A stretch of DNA of 64,000 bases. It comes from Bacillus sp. EB106-08-02-XG196. Its GTDB lineage: Bacteria > Bacillota > Bacilli > Bacillales > Cytobacillaceae. Below the pieces are notes generated by a model, which saw nothing but the letters and a program-made list of their open reading frames with translations, was not told the origin of the DNA and did not search any database. A program made the position numbers and the translations under genes. This document shows positions 54,708-63,602 of this stretch, piece by piece (within the stretch, counting starts at the first letter, position 1; each line of letters begins with the position of its first letter). The stretch covers positions 62,001 to 126,000 of the forward strand of contig NZ_JABWSY010000011.1 in assembly GCF_013396335.1 (NCBI RefSeq), in the 5' to 3' direction.

Positions 54708-55001
54708 ATGACAACTTCAGAAAAAAGTTTAAGAGTTTGCGACAAAGGACACAAGTATTATAAGAGTAGTGATTGTCCAACCTGTCCGACTTGTGAGGCT
54801 GACCGGACACCTAAAAGTGGATTTCAGTCATTACTCTCAGCACCAGCAAGACGAGCATTGGAAAACAATGGAATCACTTCCTTGCAGGACCTATCTACCT
54901 ATACTGAAAAGGAAATTTTGAAATTTCATGGAATGGGACCAGCTTCTTTACCTAAACTGAGGGAAGCATTAAAAAAAGAAGGACTATCATTTAAAAACTA
55001 A
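54708..55001 (+). CDS. RNA polymerase alpha C-terminal-domain-like protein with zinc knuckle
   Basis: The 97-aa protein joins a short Cys module (CDKGHKYYKSSDCPTCPTC, residues 11-29) to a helix-hairpin-helix domain like the alpha-subunit CTD (LSAPARRALENNGITSLQDL, FHGMGPASLPKLREALKKEG). In alpha this domain binds UP-element DNA and regulators. Whether this small protein touches DNA or polymerase is unknown. GAGGAGG precedes ATG 54708. Confidence 0.75.
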   Translation: MTTSEKSLRVCDKGHKYYKSSDCPTCPTCEADRTPKSGFQSLLSAPARRALENNGITSLQDLSTYTEKEILKFHGMGPASLPKLREALKKEGLSFKN

Positions 55002-55267
55002 TGCCGAGTCTTATCAAATTGCCGGCCGAAACAGGCGGTTTTTTGGATTTTACAAATGCAGTATATTTATATAATAAAGAGAAGATATAGGAGATTGTTT
55101 AAATTATTTAGGTACGAGGTATTTCCATGAAGTTGGAAAATGGGGAATATCATATTAAAAATAGTCGACACGGTGATTCGGTAGAATATAACCATTAAGA
55201 AAAACTTCTCAATCCAGAGTATCCCCCAGAGCGAACGCTTTGGAGGATATTTCTAATTTGGAACTTA
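55002..55267. other. Intergenic region between convergent genes
   Basis: Two weak hairpins are seen: GCCG ... GGCGGTTTTTT near 55021-55036 on the plus strand and AGTATCCCCCAGAGC / GCTTTGGAGGATATT near 55218-55252, which could end the minus-strand reductase gene. Nothing else was recognised. Confidence 0.4.
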
Positions 55268-56239
55268 TTATCGCACCGTAATGACCACTTTTCCTTGAGC
55301 ATGCCCTTGTTCAAAGTATCTGAATGCTTCGGGAACCTCAATTAATGTGTACCGTCTATCAATGACAGGTTTTACTTGACCGGATTCCATCAGCTCTTTC
55401 AGAAAAATAAGATCCTTTTGATTAGCTCTTTGTAAAAAGGTCCCCATTTTTTTATTCGAGGTCTTTGATATCCAAGCTCCCATTGTCATAGCTTGAAACA
55501 TTTGAGACCCGGAACCTCCAACGTGAACAAATATACCATTAGGTTTTAAGGCACGCTTATAATCCGAAAGTGGTTGGTGCCCGTTAACACCAAGAATTAG
55601 GTCATAGGTATTCTTATTTTCGGTAAACTTTTCCGTTGTATAGTCAATGACGTGATCTGCTCCAAGCGATTGTAAAATATCTACATTTCTAGTACTACAG
55701 ACACCCGTAACCTCTGCCCCAAAAGCTTTGGCAATCTGTATGGCAAAAGTTCCGACACCACCAGAGGCACCATTAATCAGAACCTTTTGTCCTTGTTGAA
55801 TCTTGCCTTTATCCCGCAGACCCTGTAAGGCAGTGACTCCTGCCATCGGAGCAGCAGCGGCTTCTTCAAAGGACAAATTGGCTGGTTTTAAGGCTAAAGC
55901 AATTTCAGAAACTGCTACATATTCAGCAAAAGCACCCCATCCACTGCCGGACAAATCTGCGAACACTTCATCCCCAGGTTGGAATTGAGTAACATCTTTG
56001 CCAACTGCTTCTACCGTACCAGCCATATCACCACCAGGAATAGAGTATTTTGGTTTTAGAAGACCAAAAGCTAAACGGGCCAAGAATGGTTCTCCCTTTA
56101 AAAGAACCAGGTTTCCAAAATTCATGGATGCTGCATGTACTTTGACTAATACTTGCTTGTCATTAGGAATAGGTTTTTCAACCTCTGATACTTCAAGAAC
56201 ATCTGGCGGACCATATTTTTTATATACTATCGCTTTCAT
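55268..56239 (-). CDS. NAD(P)-dependent MDR-family oxidoreductase, zinc-free
   Basis: The 323-aa protein is a medium-chain dehydrogenase/reductase of the quinone oxidoreductase branch. GroES-like domain: MKAIVYKKYGPPDVLEV and GGDMAGTVEAVGKDV; Rossmann domain: VLINGASGGVGTFAIQIAKAFGAEV near residue 150. Catalytic and structural zinc Cys residues are absent. Substrate is probably a quinone or enone. GGAGGGG precedes ATG 56239. Confidence 0.88.
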   Translation of the reverse strand: MKAIVYKKYGPPDVLEVSEVEKPIPNDKQVLVKVHAASMNFGNLVLLKGEPFLARLAFGLLKPKYSIPGGDMAGTVEAVGKDVTQFQPGDEVFADLSGSGWGAFAEYVAVSEIALALKPANLSFEEAAAAPMAGVTALQGLRDKGKIQQGQKVLINGASGGVGTFAIQIAKAFGAEVTGVCSTRNVDILQSLGADHVIDYTTEKFTENKNTYDLILGVNGHQPLSDYKRALKPNGIFVHVGGSGSQMFQAMTMGAWISKTSNKKMGTFLQRANQKDLIFLKELMESGQVKPVIDRRYTLIEVPEAFRYFEQGHAQGKVVITVR

Positions 56240-56399
56240 AAATGCCCCTCCATTGAAAATATTAGCTTTTAAAAAAATATCTCTGAAAATTAAACACCTA
56301 GCTAAATAGATATTCCAGTTGGAGGACTTTCACTACATAATCCATGTTAATTTGTTACAATTACACTATAGAAATTGGAATATAAGGAGGAAGGTCAAA

Positions 56400-56807
56400 A
56401 TGACCAAAAAAATATCACTCATTCATTCTACCAATTTAGCCCAAGTTGATTATGCGTATGCTAGTCGAATTCCTGAGGGAATGGAAATTCTATTTCTAGC
56501 TGGAGCCTGTCCACTTACAAAAGAGGGAATCGTACCTGAATCAGGTGATTATGAAATGCAAGCAAACCTTTGTGTAGAAAATTTGAAAGAGGCATTGAAA
56601 GAATGTGGCGCTACATTGAAAGACGTTGTCTATACAAGAGTTCTTGTTGCTTCTCAAAATCAATCAGATTTAGTGACAACCTGGCATACGATTCGAAAAG
56701 AATTTGGTGATCATGATGTTCCAAGTACTTTATCTGGGGTTACGGTATTGGGATACAGAAATCAATTGGTAGAAATTGAGGCAGTTGCAGCAGTAGATAA
56801 AAAATAA
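56400..56807 (+). CDS. RidA family protein
   Basis: The 135-aa YjgF/YER057c/UK114 protein has LAGACPLTKEGIV, QANLCVENLKEALKECGATLKDVVYTRVLVA near residue 60 and the end RNQLVEIEAVAAV. Canonical RidA proteins deaminate enamines using an Arg in the V-x-R-x-L-V segment, which is present here. The long N-terminal LAQVDYAYASRIPEG differs from housekeeping RidA, so this may be a paralog (Rid2-Rid7 type). ATG follows AAGGAGG. Confidence 0.85.
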   Translation: MTKKISLIHSTNLAQVDYAYASRIPEGMEILFLAGACPLTKEGIVPESGDYEMQANLCVENLKEALKECGATLKDVVYTRVLVASQNQSDLVTTWHTIRKEFGDHDVPSTLSGVTVLGYRNQLVEIEAVAAVDKK

Positions 56808-56856
56808 TAAAAAGGGGAACGGAATCCGTTCCCAACAAAATTGAGGGGATCGTATT

Positions 56857-57306
56857 ATGCAAAAACACAAAATCATCATTACTCAGTTTGATCCGAAGTA
56901 TGCAGAACAAACAGTGCAAATGTGGAGAGCGAGCAAAGAAAAGGCTATTGGTCAAAAGGAAATTCACAGCTTTGAAAATCATGTAAACTTTTTAAATCAT
57001 CTATTGACTAAACACTTTCAAATAGATTTAGCGTTAATGGATCATAAAGTAGTTGGTATGATTGCCTATAATCATACTGAAATAAGTCAGCTATATATTC
57101 ATAATGATTACCAAGGAATTGGATTAGGGGAAACATTATTAGATAGAGCTAAACGCAATTCAAATGGAAGATTAACATTATATACATTTGAAGTGAATAA
57201 AATGGCACAACGATTCTATGAAAAACATGGATTTAAAATAATTGGCAAAGGGCATGAAAATGAAGAAAATTTAGCAGATATTCTATATGAATGGAAATCC
57301 ACTTAA
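56857..57306 (+). CDS. GNAT family N-acetyltransferase
   Basis: The 149-aa GNAT fold protein has SQLYIHNDYQGIGLGETLLDRAK near residue 85 (acetyl-CoA P-loop Q-x-x-G-x-G/A) and TFEVNKMAQRFYEKHGFKIIG near residue 112. Acceptor substrate unknown. It lies 49 bp after the RidA gene; a GGGAACGG/CCGTTCCC palindrome sits between them without a U-run. Confidence 0.87.
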   Translation: MQKHKIIITQFDPKYAEQTVQMWRASKEKAIGQKEIHSFENHVNFLNHLLTKHFQIDLALMDHKVVGMIAYNHTEISQLYIHNDYQGIGLGETLLDRAKRNSNGRLTLYTFEVNKMAQRFYEKHGFKIIGKGHENEENLADILYEWKST

Positions 57307-57460
57307 ATCGCTATCATTTCGCCATTAGGACTATCGCTATTTTCTAATTATTCACTATTATTTTCCTATTCCGCCTATTATGGAAGCGCTTTTATGTGAA
57401 GTGATTCACATGTATAATAAGAGTATAAGAAATCCATTAACCATATCTGGAGGAATCAAG

Positions 57461-57610
57461 ATGCTAACAGAACTTTTTCTTGAATTCAAAAACTGGTGGT
57501 TTGGCGAGACAATGTATAATGAAGAAATAGAAGAATTTGAACGGATTGAATCCAAGCATACAAGAGTTCATCATGATGAAGATATTTATGAAATGATTCG
57601 AATACATTAA
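57461..57610 (+). CDS. Hypothetical small protein, 49 aa
   Basis: ATG 57461 has a good GGAGG site. The peptide is acidic and amphipathic (LFLEFKNWWFGETMYNEEIEEF) with no membrane segment. A terminator follows at 57633. Not recognised. Confidence 0.5.
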   Translation: MLTELFLEFKNWWFGETMYNEEIEEFERIESKHTRVHHDEDIYEMIRIH

Positions 57611-57632
57611 ATGAAATAGCTAACTTTCCAAA

Positions 57633-57664
57633 GAGGACATCTAGTTTAGAAGTCTTCTTTTTTT
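57633..57664 (+). terminator. Intrinsic terminator
   Basis: AAGAGGAC(A)TCTA pairs with TAGA(A)GTCTTCTT around a small loop, ending in seven T. Confidence 0.75.
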
Positions 57665-57781
57665 ATATACTTAGATAAATAAAATTCATAATCTGTTTGA
57701 TTTTAAAGTGATAGAAGTACGTATTCCTATGCTATTCTTAATCCACTAGGTAATATACATTAAATCCTTGGAGGGTTAAAA

Positions 57782-58024
57782 ATGAGCTGTGGTTGTTCCT
57801 CACATATTAGAGATGGAAAAGACATCGTTGATCATGTAAAAAGTAAAGGGAAAGATAAACTTACTCCAACAGTGGCGCATGAGATTAACTGTGAGTGTGG
57901 AGAAACGTTTACGTTAGAAACAGTTGTTATGAATTGCCCAAAATGTGAAATGACCTATGCCGTAACACCTTGCGGGTCAAGTGATAGTAACAATATCAAG
58001 CTTGCTGGCATAAAATACGCTTAA
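57782..58024 (+). CDS. Cys-rich hypothetical protein, 80 aa
   Basis: The protein has Cys pairs suited to zinc or redox chemistry: CGCSS at the start, NCECG near residue 37 and NCPKC near residue 51, then TPCGSS. The central part resembles a zinc ribbon (INCECGETFTLETVVMNCPKC). GGAGGG precedes ATG. Family not identified. Confidence 0.6.
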   Translation: MSCGCSSHIRDGKDIVDHVKSKGKDKLTPTVAHEINCECGETFTLETVVMNCPKCEMTYAVTPCGSSDSNNIKLAGIKYA

Positions 58025-58046
58025 AAAAATACGATCATTTTAAACT

Positions 58047-58076
58047 TAAGGTTGTGGCACGCAGCCTTTTTTTAAT
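58047..58076 (+). terminator. Intrinsic terminator (weak stem)
   Basis: A short stem AAGGTTG / CAGCC with G-U pairing precedes seven T. Confidence 0.5.
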
Positions 58077-58275
58077 GCTCTAAAATAGCCTGATGATGAG
58101 ATTCATTTTTAGAAATCATTGGCATCACCTTTTTTCCATCGTATAATCATCATTATATTAACAATTTTTGAGTATACAAGCATGAAATGATAACAGAGGG
58201 ATAGGATAGAAAATTATCTTCATATCTACTTACTTTTGAATATTTCTACAAATTTTTCCGATGGAGGTGTTAAGT

Positions 58276-58776
58276 ATGTTGAAATTTGAAGAACTTAAAT
58301 CCATTGAGACCCATATAGATTCACTCTCTGAACTTTTAGTAAAGGTGGTGGATGGCGGGGCATCAATAGGCTTTTTACCGCCTATGAAGCTATCAGATGC
58401 GAGAAAATATTGGCAAACTGTATTAAAACCAGATACTATTTTATTTATCGCAAAAATAAATAATGAAATTGTCGGAACTATCCAACTTCATTTATGTACA
58501 AAGCAGAATGGTCTTCATCGAGCTGAGATAGCAAAATTGATGACAGGTCCCTATGCTAGACGTAAAGGAGTAGCGCGTTCCTTAATGAAGATAGCGGAAG
58601 AAAAAGCGATTATTGAAGGAAGGACTTTACTAGTCCTGGATACAAGGGAAGGGGACCCTTCCAATTTCCTTTATCAATCACTTGGATATATTCAGGCAGG
58701 AAAAATTCCTAACTTTGCCCTTTCAGGTAAAGGAGATCTGGATACCACCGTTTTATATTATAAAATTTTAAACTAA
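58276..58776 (+). CDS. GNAT family N-acetyltransferase
   Basis: The 166-aa acetyltransferase has the acetyl-CoA motif MTGPYARRKGVARSLMKIAEEKA near residues 95-117 and DTREGDPSNFLYQSLGYIQAGKIP near 130, similar to tabtoxin-resistance-like GNATs. ATG 58276 is chosen because GGAGGT lies directly upstream; ATG 58261 overlaps that site. Acceptor unknown. Confidence 0.87.
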   Translation: MLKFEELKSIETHIDSLSELLVKVVDGGASIGFLPPMKLSDARKYWQTVLKPDTILFIAKINNEIVGTIQLHLCTKQNGLHRAEIAKLMTGPYARRKGVARSLMKIAEEKAIIEGRTLLVLDTREGDPSNFLYQSLGYIQAGKIPNFALSGKGDLDTTVLYYKILN

Positions 58777-58796
58777 TATTTATTGTAATCCTTATG

Positions 58797-58836
58797 AAAA
58801 ATCCCCCTGGATATTATTATCTGGGATTTTTTTTTA
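58797..58836 (+). terminator. Intrinsic terminator
   Basis: AAAAATCCC at 58798-58806 pairs with GGGATTTTT, followed by a long T-run. Confidence 0.85.
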
Positions 58837-58967
58837 TATATTTAAATAACATAATTTTTAGAAATATCGCCATAATATATACCTCAATTTCCTTAATATG
58901 TATATATAATAAATGTGAATGGAGTTGTTCTGGTTCTAAAAACATTATTCTAAGGGTGGAAATCAAA

Positions 58968-59855
58968 ATGAAGTATAAAAAGGCTGTCAGTCTGCTAGTT
59001 TATGGCATATCTATTTTAGCTATAATTGCTACAACTGCAGGAATCTTTTCAAAGAGCGGTCCTGGCGAATATGAGCATATTTCGATACGCGGTGAAACAG
59101 TCACGATTTTCGGTAAAGGTATTTATCAGGATATGTCAGCGGATGTAGCAATTCAAGGAATCGCACAGGATGTTGTTACATTGTTCATTGCCATCCCATT
59201 TCTTTTGACTGCACTATATTTTGCAAGAAAAGGTTCATTAAAGGGGAGAATAATGCTTTCAGGATCGCTGCTCTATTTCTTCCTGACCTACCTCTTTTAT
59301 TTAGCAATGGCGATGTTTAATCCCTTGTTTTTAGTATATGTCCTGCTATTATCAGCAAGTTTCTTTGCAATGATCTTAACGCTATTTTCACTATATTTTG
59401 AGAATCTTAGTAAGTATTTTCATCCAAGGCTTCCTGTAAAGTTTTTAGGTGGATTTTTAATCTTTAATGCCGTAGTTATCGGTAGTTTGTGGCTGCAGGT
59501 TGTTCTTCCACCCCTTTTTAAAGAAGTGATTCCCATCGATTTAGATCATTATACAACCCTAATTGTTCAGGGATTTGATTTAGCACTATTTCTGCCAATC
59601 TCGTTTATTTCAGGCATCTGTTTGATTAAACGGGCTCCTATTGGGTATTTATTAGGGCCAGTTTATTTAGTTTTTTTATCACTATTAATGACCACTCTTA
59701 CAGGTAAGATTACTGGAATGGCTCTTGTGGGAGTTAACGTGATTCCTGCGATATTTATAATCCCTCTAATCAATATAACGACGATTCTTTGTTCAATCAT
59801 TATCTTTAGAAATATGAATTATAAAGTAAACCGAGATATTGAAATGAATATATAG
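58968..59855 (+). CDS. Multi-pass membrane protein of unknown function
   Basis: The 295-aa protein has about seven or eight membrane segments (first near residues 7-25, others near 66-83, 93-112, 117-140, 157-175, 195-215, 225-245, 262-282). An extracytoplasmic loop after TM1 contains GPGEYEHISIRGETVTIFGKG-like charged text and DMSADVAIQG. No transporter signature was recognised. ATG 58968 with AAGGGTGG upstream is chosen; earlier in-frame codons lie inside the terminator of the previous gene. Confidence 0.65.
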   Translation: MKYKKAVSLLVYGISILAIIATTAGIFSKSGPGEYEHISIRGETVTIFGKGIYQDMSADVAIQGIAQDVVTLFIAIPFLLTALYFARKGSLKGRIMLSGSLLYFFLTYLFYLAMAMFNPLFLVYVLLLSASFFAMILTLFSLYFENLSKYFHPRLPVKFLGGFLIFNAVVIGSLWLQVVLPPLFKEVIPIDLDHYTTLIVQGFDLALFLPISFISGICLIKRAPIGYLLGPVYLVFLSLLMTTLTGKITGMALVGVNVIPAIFIIPLINITTILCSIIIFRNMNYKVNRDIEMNI

Positions 59856-59904
59856 GTATTAGATTGAAAATCGTTGGATTTATTCATAAGATGGTGAAAT
59901 AATA

Positions 59905-59944
59905 GCTGCTGTTTGCTAGAATTAGTGAATAGCAGTTTTTTTTA
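59905..59944 (+). terminator. Intrinsic terminator
   Basis: GCTGCTGTTTGCT pairs imperfectly with AGTGAATAGCAG, followed by eight T. Confidence 0.75.
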
Positions 59945-59975
59945 TGAAAACCAAAATTGAAAGAGACGATATTCC

Positions 59976-60635
59976 ATGAGAATTATAGGTATTGATTTGT
60001 CTGGTCCGAGTAATCACAAGGATACTGTTTTAGCAGTATTTGAAAAACAGGGTAGCGAACTTAAATTTATTAAATTAATGAGTAATATGGGAGACCTAGA
60101 TATCTTGGAAGAAATTAAGATTCAAAGTAAATTGGATGAAGTCGTTATCGGAATGGATGCTCCCTTGTCCTATGAGGATGGAGGAGGTGACAGACAAGGG
60201 GATAAGCTGCTGAGACAGTTTATTATTTCGCTGGGAATGAAATCTGGCTCCATCATGCCTCCCACTCTCAATCGAATGGTCTATCTTACATTGAGAGGAA
60301 TTAAACTAACAAGAGAAATTGAAAATATGAAGACTTTCTATCCAATCTCCATTGTCGAAGTTCACCCAGGTGCCGCCATTGGATCAAGACTTCCTCAAGA
60401 GGATTTTCACTATGTTTTGAAATATAAACAAGACTTGTCATCGAGATGTTTTATTAGAAACTGGCTGGGTGAGCAGCAATTAACCCAGCTTCCTAAATCT
60501 ATTGAGGAAGAAAGCCATACTATCGATGCATGTGCAGCTGCTTTAAGTGCCTGGCATTGGCAGGATCCATTATTCAAACCGAAATGGCTGCTTCCTGCAA
60601 ATCCACCGCTACATCCTTTTGATTATTGCTGTTGA
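59976..60635 (+). CDS. DUF429 domain-containing protein (RNase H-like fold)
   Basis: The 219-aa protein opens MRIIGIDLSGPSNHKDT, a first strand with Asp, has IGMDAPLSYEDGGGDRQGDKLL near residue 55 with further acidic residues, VEVHPGAAIG near residue 130 and SHTIDACAAALSAWHW near residue 185. This is the DUF429 pattern, predicted to have an RNase H-like nuclease fold. Activity not shown. No strong ribosome binding site is seen (AAAGAGACG), so expression may be low. Confidence 0.82.
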   Translation: MRIIGIDLSGPSNHKDTVLAVFEKQGSELKFIKLMSNMGDLDILEEIKIQSKLDEVVIGMDAPLSYEDGGGDRQGDKLLRQFIISLGMKSGSIMPPTLNRMVYLTLRGIKLTREIENMKTFYPISIVEVHPGAAIGSRLPQEDFHYVLKYKQDLSSRCFIRNWLGEQQLTQLPKSIEEESHTIDACAAALSAWHWQDPLFKPKWLLPANPPLHPFDYCC

Positions 60636-60677
60636 TCTTGTTTTTTCCATAATTAAGCTAGTCTGAAAGGAGTCATG

Positions 60678-61544
60678 ATGGTGAAATATTATATTGTTGA
60701 TGTTTTTGCCGAAAACAAATATGAGGGAAATCAACTGGCTGTTTTTATTCCAGAGGGGAAAATGGAACCAACCAAAATGCAAAAAATTGCCAAAGAAGTG
60801 AATTTTTCAGAAACAACCTTTATTATGTCTGGATTAATGGATGATGGAGGTTATGATGTTAAGATTTTCTCTCCTGATTCTGAATTACCTTTTGCAGGGC
60901 ATCCAACCCTCGGAACAGCCTATGTTATCAAGAACTTATTAGACCGTTCAGAAAGTAGTGAAATTAAACTTAATCTACCTGTTGGGCAAATACCAGTTGT
61001 TTTTGAAGATCAATACGCCTGGATGACCCAAAACCAACCTATATTTGGTGCTAATGTCGAGATTGATAGAATGGCAGCTATACTACAAATTAATCGAGAA
61101 GATATCAATACTGATTTTCCGATTCAAGTTGTATCAACCGGATTACCAAGTGTAATTGTCCATTTGAATTCATTGGATGCTGTAGGTCGGTGTGAAATTT
61201 ATCATCGAGCCTATGCAGACTTATTGAAGGATATGGTAGATGTTAATTTACTGGTTTTTACAACTGAAACTGCAAGCCCAGAAAACGATATAAATGTTAG
61301 ATTATTTATGCCTATACCTGGATATCTAGAAGACCCAGCAACAGGAAGTGCTAATGGAAATTTAGCAGGTTATTTATTGGAACATAACTTTTTTAATTCC
61401 AATGGAATAAACTATCGTGTCGAACAAGGTGCTTTTATTGGCAGGCCATCGTTACTAAAGATAAATGCCAAAAAGACCGATGACCACTATCTCATCCAAG
61501 TCGGCGGGCAAGTGATAGTAGTTTCGGAAGGTAAGTGGTATTAA
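60678..61544 (+). CDS. PhzF family isomerase/epimerase
   Basis: About 288 aa, the two-lobed PhzF/diaminopimelate-epimerase fold: YYIVDVFAENKYEGNQLAVF at the start, NFSETTFIM (catalytic Glu), FSPDSELPFAGHPTLGTAYV near residue 70 and EDPATGSANGNLAGYLLEH near 220. Real phenazine genes are absent, so this is a generic isomerase. Three starts are possible (ATG 60675, ATG 60678, GTG 60681); 60678 is spaced best from AAAGGAG. Confidence 0.88.
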   Translation: MVKYYIVDVFAENKYEGNQLAVFIPEGKMEPTKMQKIAKEVNFSETTFIMSGLMDDGGYDVKIFSPDSELPFAGHPTLGTAYVIKNLLDRSESSEIKLNLPVGQIPVVFEDQYAWMTQNQPIFGANVEIDRMAAILQINREDINTDFPIQVVSTGLPSVIVHLNSLDAVGRCEIYHRAYADLLKDMVDVNLLVFTTETASPENDINVRLFMPIPGYLEDPATGSANGNLAGYLLEHNFFNSNGINYRVEQGAFIGRPSLLKINAKKTDDHYLIQVGGQVIVVSEGKWY

Positions 61545-61568
61545 TCAGCAAGTGAAGGGATATATACT

Positions 61569-62822
61569 ATGCAAACATTGCCACAAACACAACCGGTAAA
61601 GAAATACATACCACTTTCGTTTATTGTTATTTTTCTTGGATACCTCGTTTTTGGGTTATCTGAGAATATCAAAGGACCAGCAATACCACAAATGCAAATC
61701 GATTATGGAATCGATGAACTGCAGGTTGGTTTTCTGTTGGCCATCAATTCTATTGGTTTTTTAATAGCTTGCAGCTTTACTGGTGCTTTTTCATCAAAAG
61801 TCGGCATTAAGCTTACGAGTCTGCTAGCCTTTGGAACTATGGCTATATCAGGTGTTTTTATTTATTTTTCTAGTAATTTTGCCATTTTTTCCGTTTCCTA
61901 TTTCATTATGTATTTAGGTAACGGGATGTTAGAAATTGCGTTGGCGATTTTGTCGGCAAGAATTTTTACAAAAAATACTGGTTTTATGATGAATCTATCT
62001 CATTTCTTTTATGGACTTAGTTCGACGGTTGCTCCATTGATGGCGGCGGGCTTGATGGGCATGACATTTTTCGGGGGGCGAGAGCTAGGCTGGCAGGGAA
62101 TGTATTTTTTCATGCTCTCCTTGTGTATCATCCCTATGATCCCTGCATTTTTTAGTACACTTCCAGTTGATAAAACAACTACCCACGAACGCCTGCCTAT
62201 TAAGATGTTTTTAAAGGATCGAGTAGCTTGGTTCATTATTATCATTCTTTCATTTGGAGTAATCGTAGAACTTTCGATTGCTGGCTGGCTTGTTAACTTT
62301 CTAGAGAGATCATTTCAATGGAGTTCAACGGCGGCGTCTGGCATGCTATCCATCTTTTTTCTTTGTTTTATGGTAGGAAGGTTAATTCTAGGTTTTATCA
62401 CCGATAAAATTGGATTTATGATCTCAATCATTGTTTTTTCCGGTCTTGCTGGAATTACGACCATTCTGGCCACATTATTTGGACCATCAGGTGTATGGTT
62501 ATATGGTGCTGCTGGCTTTGGAATTGCACCCGTATATCCGACTGTAATGGCGCTTCTCGCAAAAAGATATCCTAACGGGATTGATGCTGCGATTACCGTT
62601 ACGGTAACCATTATGGGCATTGTAGTAGTCATCAGTAATTTATTCTTAGGTGCGCTGATTGAATTTTTTAAAAGATGGTTTACCAGTTTACTAGGAGCTG
62701 AAATGGGCTTAATGAGAGGATTTCAAGCAGGGTTTATCTTCATTGGAGTCTGTGGGTTATTGTGCTCTGTTTTTAGTATTATTTTGTATCGGTATTTGAA
62801 AGAGAGAAATGAAGTGATGTAA
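61569..62822 (+). CDS. MFS transporter
   Basis: The 417-aa protein has twelve predicted membrane segments. GNGMLEIALAILSARIF and the second-half FFLCFMVGRLILGFITDKIG resemble the sugar/fucose-permease-like MFS branch. Substrate unknown. It starts 24 bp after the PhzF gene (AAGTGAAGGG site), so the two are probably one operon, linking isomerase and transport. Confidence 0.87.
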   Translation: MQTLPQTQPVKKYIPLSFIVIFLGYLVFGLSENIKGPAIPQMQIDYGIDELQVGFLLAINSIGFLIACSFTGAFSSKVGIKLTSLLAFGTMAISGVFIYFSSNFAIFSVSYFIMYLGNGMLEIALAILSARIFTKNTGFMMNLSHFFYGLSSTVAPLMAAGLMGMTFFGGRELGWQGMYFFMLSLCIIPMIPAFFSTLPVDKTTTHERLPIKMFLKDRVAWFIIIILSFGVIVELSIAGWLVNFLERSFQWSSTAASGMLSIFFLCFMVGRLILGFITDKIGFMISIIVFSGLAGITTILATLFGPSGVWLYGAAGFGIAPVYPTVMALLAKRYPNGIDAAITVTVTIMGIVVVISNLFLGALIEFFKRWFTSLLGAEMGLMRGFQAGFIFIGVCGLLCSVFSIILYRYLKERNEVM

Positions 62823-62827
62823 ACGAG

Positions 62828-62851
62828 GTAACCATTGGGTTGCCTTTTTTA
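62828..62851 (+). terminator. Intrinsic terminator
   Basis: GGTAACC at 62828-62834 pairs with GGTTGCC at 62839-62845 (one wobble), followed by six T. Confidence 0.8.
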
Positions 62852-62870
62852 GTAGAAGGGGCGGAAAATA

Positions 62871-62960
62871 TGATGGCAAAACAATCAGGAACGATTGAAC
62901 CTGAATTGTTCATAGTTGTCCATATTCCCATTAAACCCCATAAAAAAAATTTTGTATAAT
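62871..62960 (+). CDS. Possible 29-residue peptide, uncertain
   Basis: A short frame starts ATGATG after GAAGGGGCGG and ends at 62960 inside a TATAAT-like box that is probably the promoter of the next gene. It has no recognisable family. It may be spurious. Confidence 0.2.
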
Positions 62961-63018
62961 AAAATTGGACATATATTTTCGATGATTCATTCAAAGAGTG
63001 GTAAGGTGGGGGTTTATT

Positions 63019-63576
63019 GTGAAAATCAAGGTAACAGAACTAAAAAAACATTTAAAACAATATGAACAGAAAGAATTAATTGAAATTGTAGTAGAATTGT
63101 TTAAGAATAATAAGGATGTTCAAAACTTCTTGTCTAGTAAATTTTTAGGCGATGAAGCTATTGAGGATCTTTTTACTCAGGCTCGAAAAAAAGTAGAGAA
63201 TGAATTTTTTCCAGATAGGGGACACGGAAAGCTTCGATTGGCAGAGGCCAAAAAAGAAATTACTGCCTTTAAGAAAGCAACGAATGATCAAAAAAGAACG
63301 GTTGATCTTATGCTTTTTTATGTGGAACAAGGTGTTGAATTTACTAGTTCGTTTGGGGATATTTCTGAAGGTTTTTACACTAGTATGCTTAAAATGTTTG
63401 ATCAGGTTGCTGAAGAATGTGACCGGGATGAAGAATTGTATAATGTATTTTCTTCTAGATTAGATAACGTTGTATCCACAGCGCCTGAAGGCTGGGGATT
63501 TCAGGATGCTTTAATGGATTCATATTATACAATTGAATGGGTTATTGATGACGAGGATGAAGAGGATGAAGAATAA
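63019..63576 (+). CDS. DUF6155 family protein
   Basis: About 185 aa, soluble, helix-rich, with the features of DUF6155: KVTELKKHLKQYEQKELIEIVVELFK at the start, GHGKLRLAEAKKEITAFKKA near residue 70 and a very acidic end (DDEDEEDEE). Function unknown. GTG 63019 follows AAGGTGGGG with good spacing; an earlier in-frame GTG at 62998 lacks a site. Confidence 0.75.
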   Translation: MKIKVTELKKHLKQYEQKELIEIVVELFKNNKDVQNFLSSKFLGDEAIEDLFTQARKKVENEFFPDRGHGKLRLAEAKKEITAFKKATNDQKRTVDLMLFYVEQGVEFTSSFGDISEGFYTSMLKMFDQVAEECDRDEELYNVFSSRLDNVVSTAPEGWGFQDALMDSYYTIEWVIDDEDEEDEE

Positions 63577-63602
63577 ATTTTATTGAAAAAGTGGGATAAT
63601 GT

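Noticed and set aside
60678..61544. Phenazine biosynthesis
   Set aside because: PhzF-fold proteins are widespread generic isomerases; no other phz gene is present.
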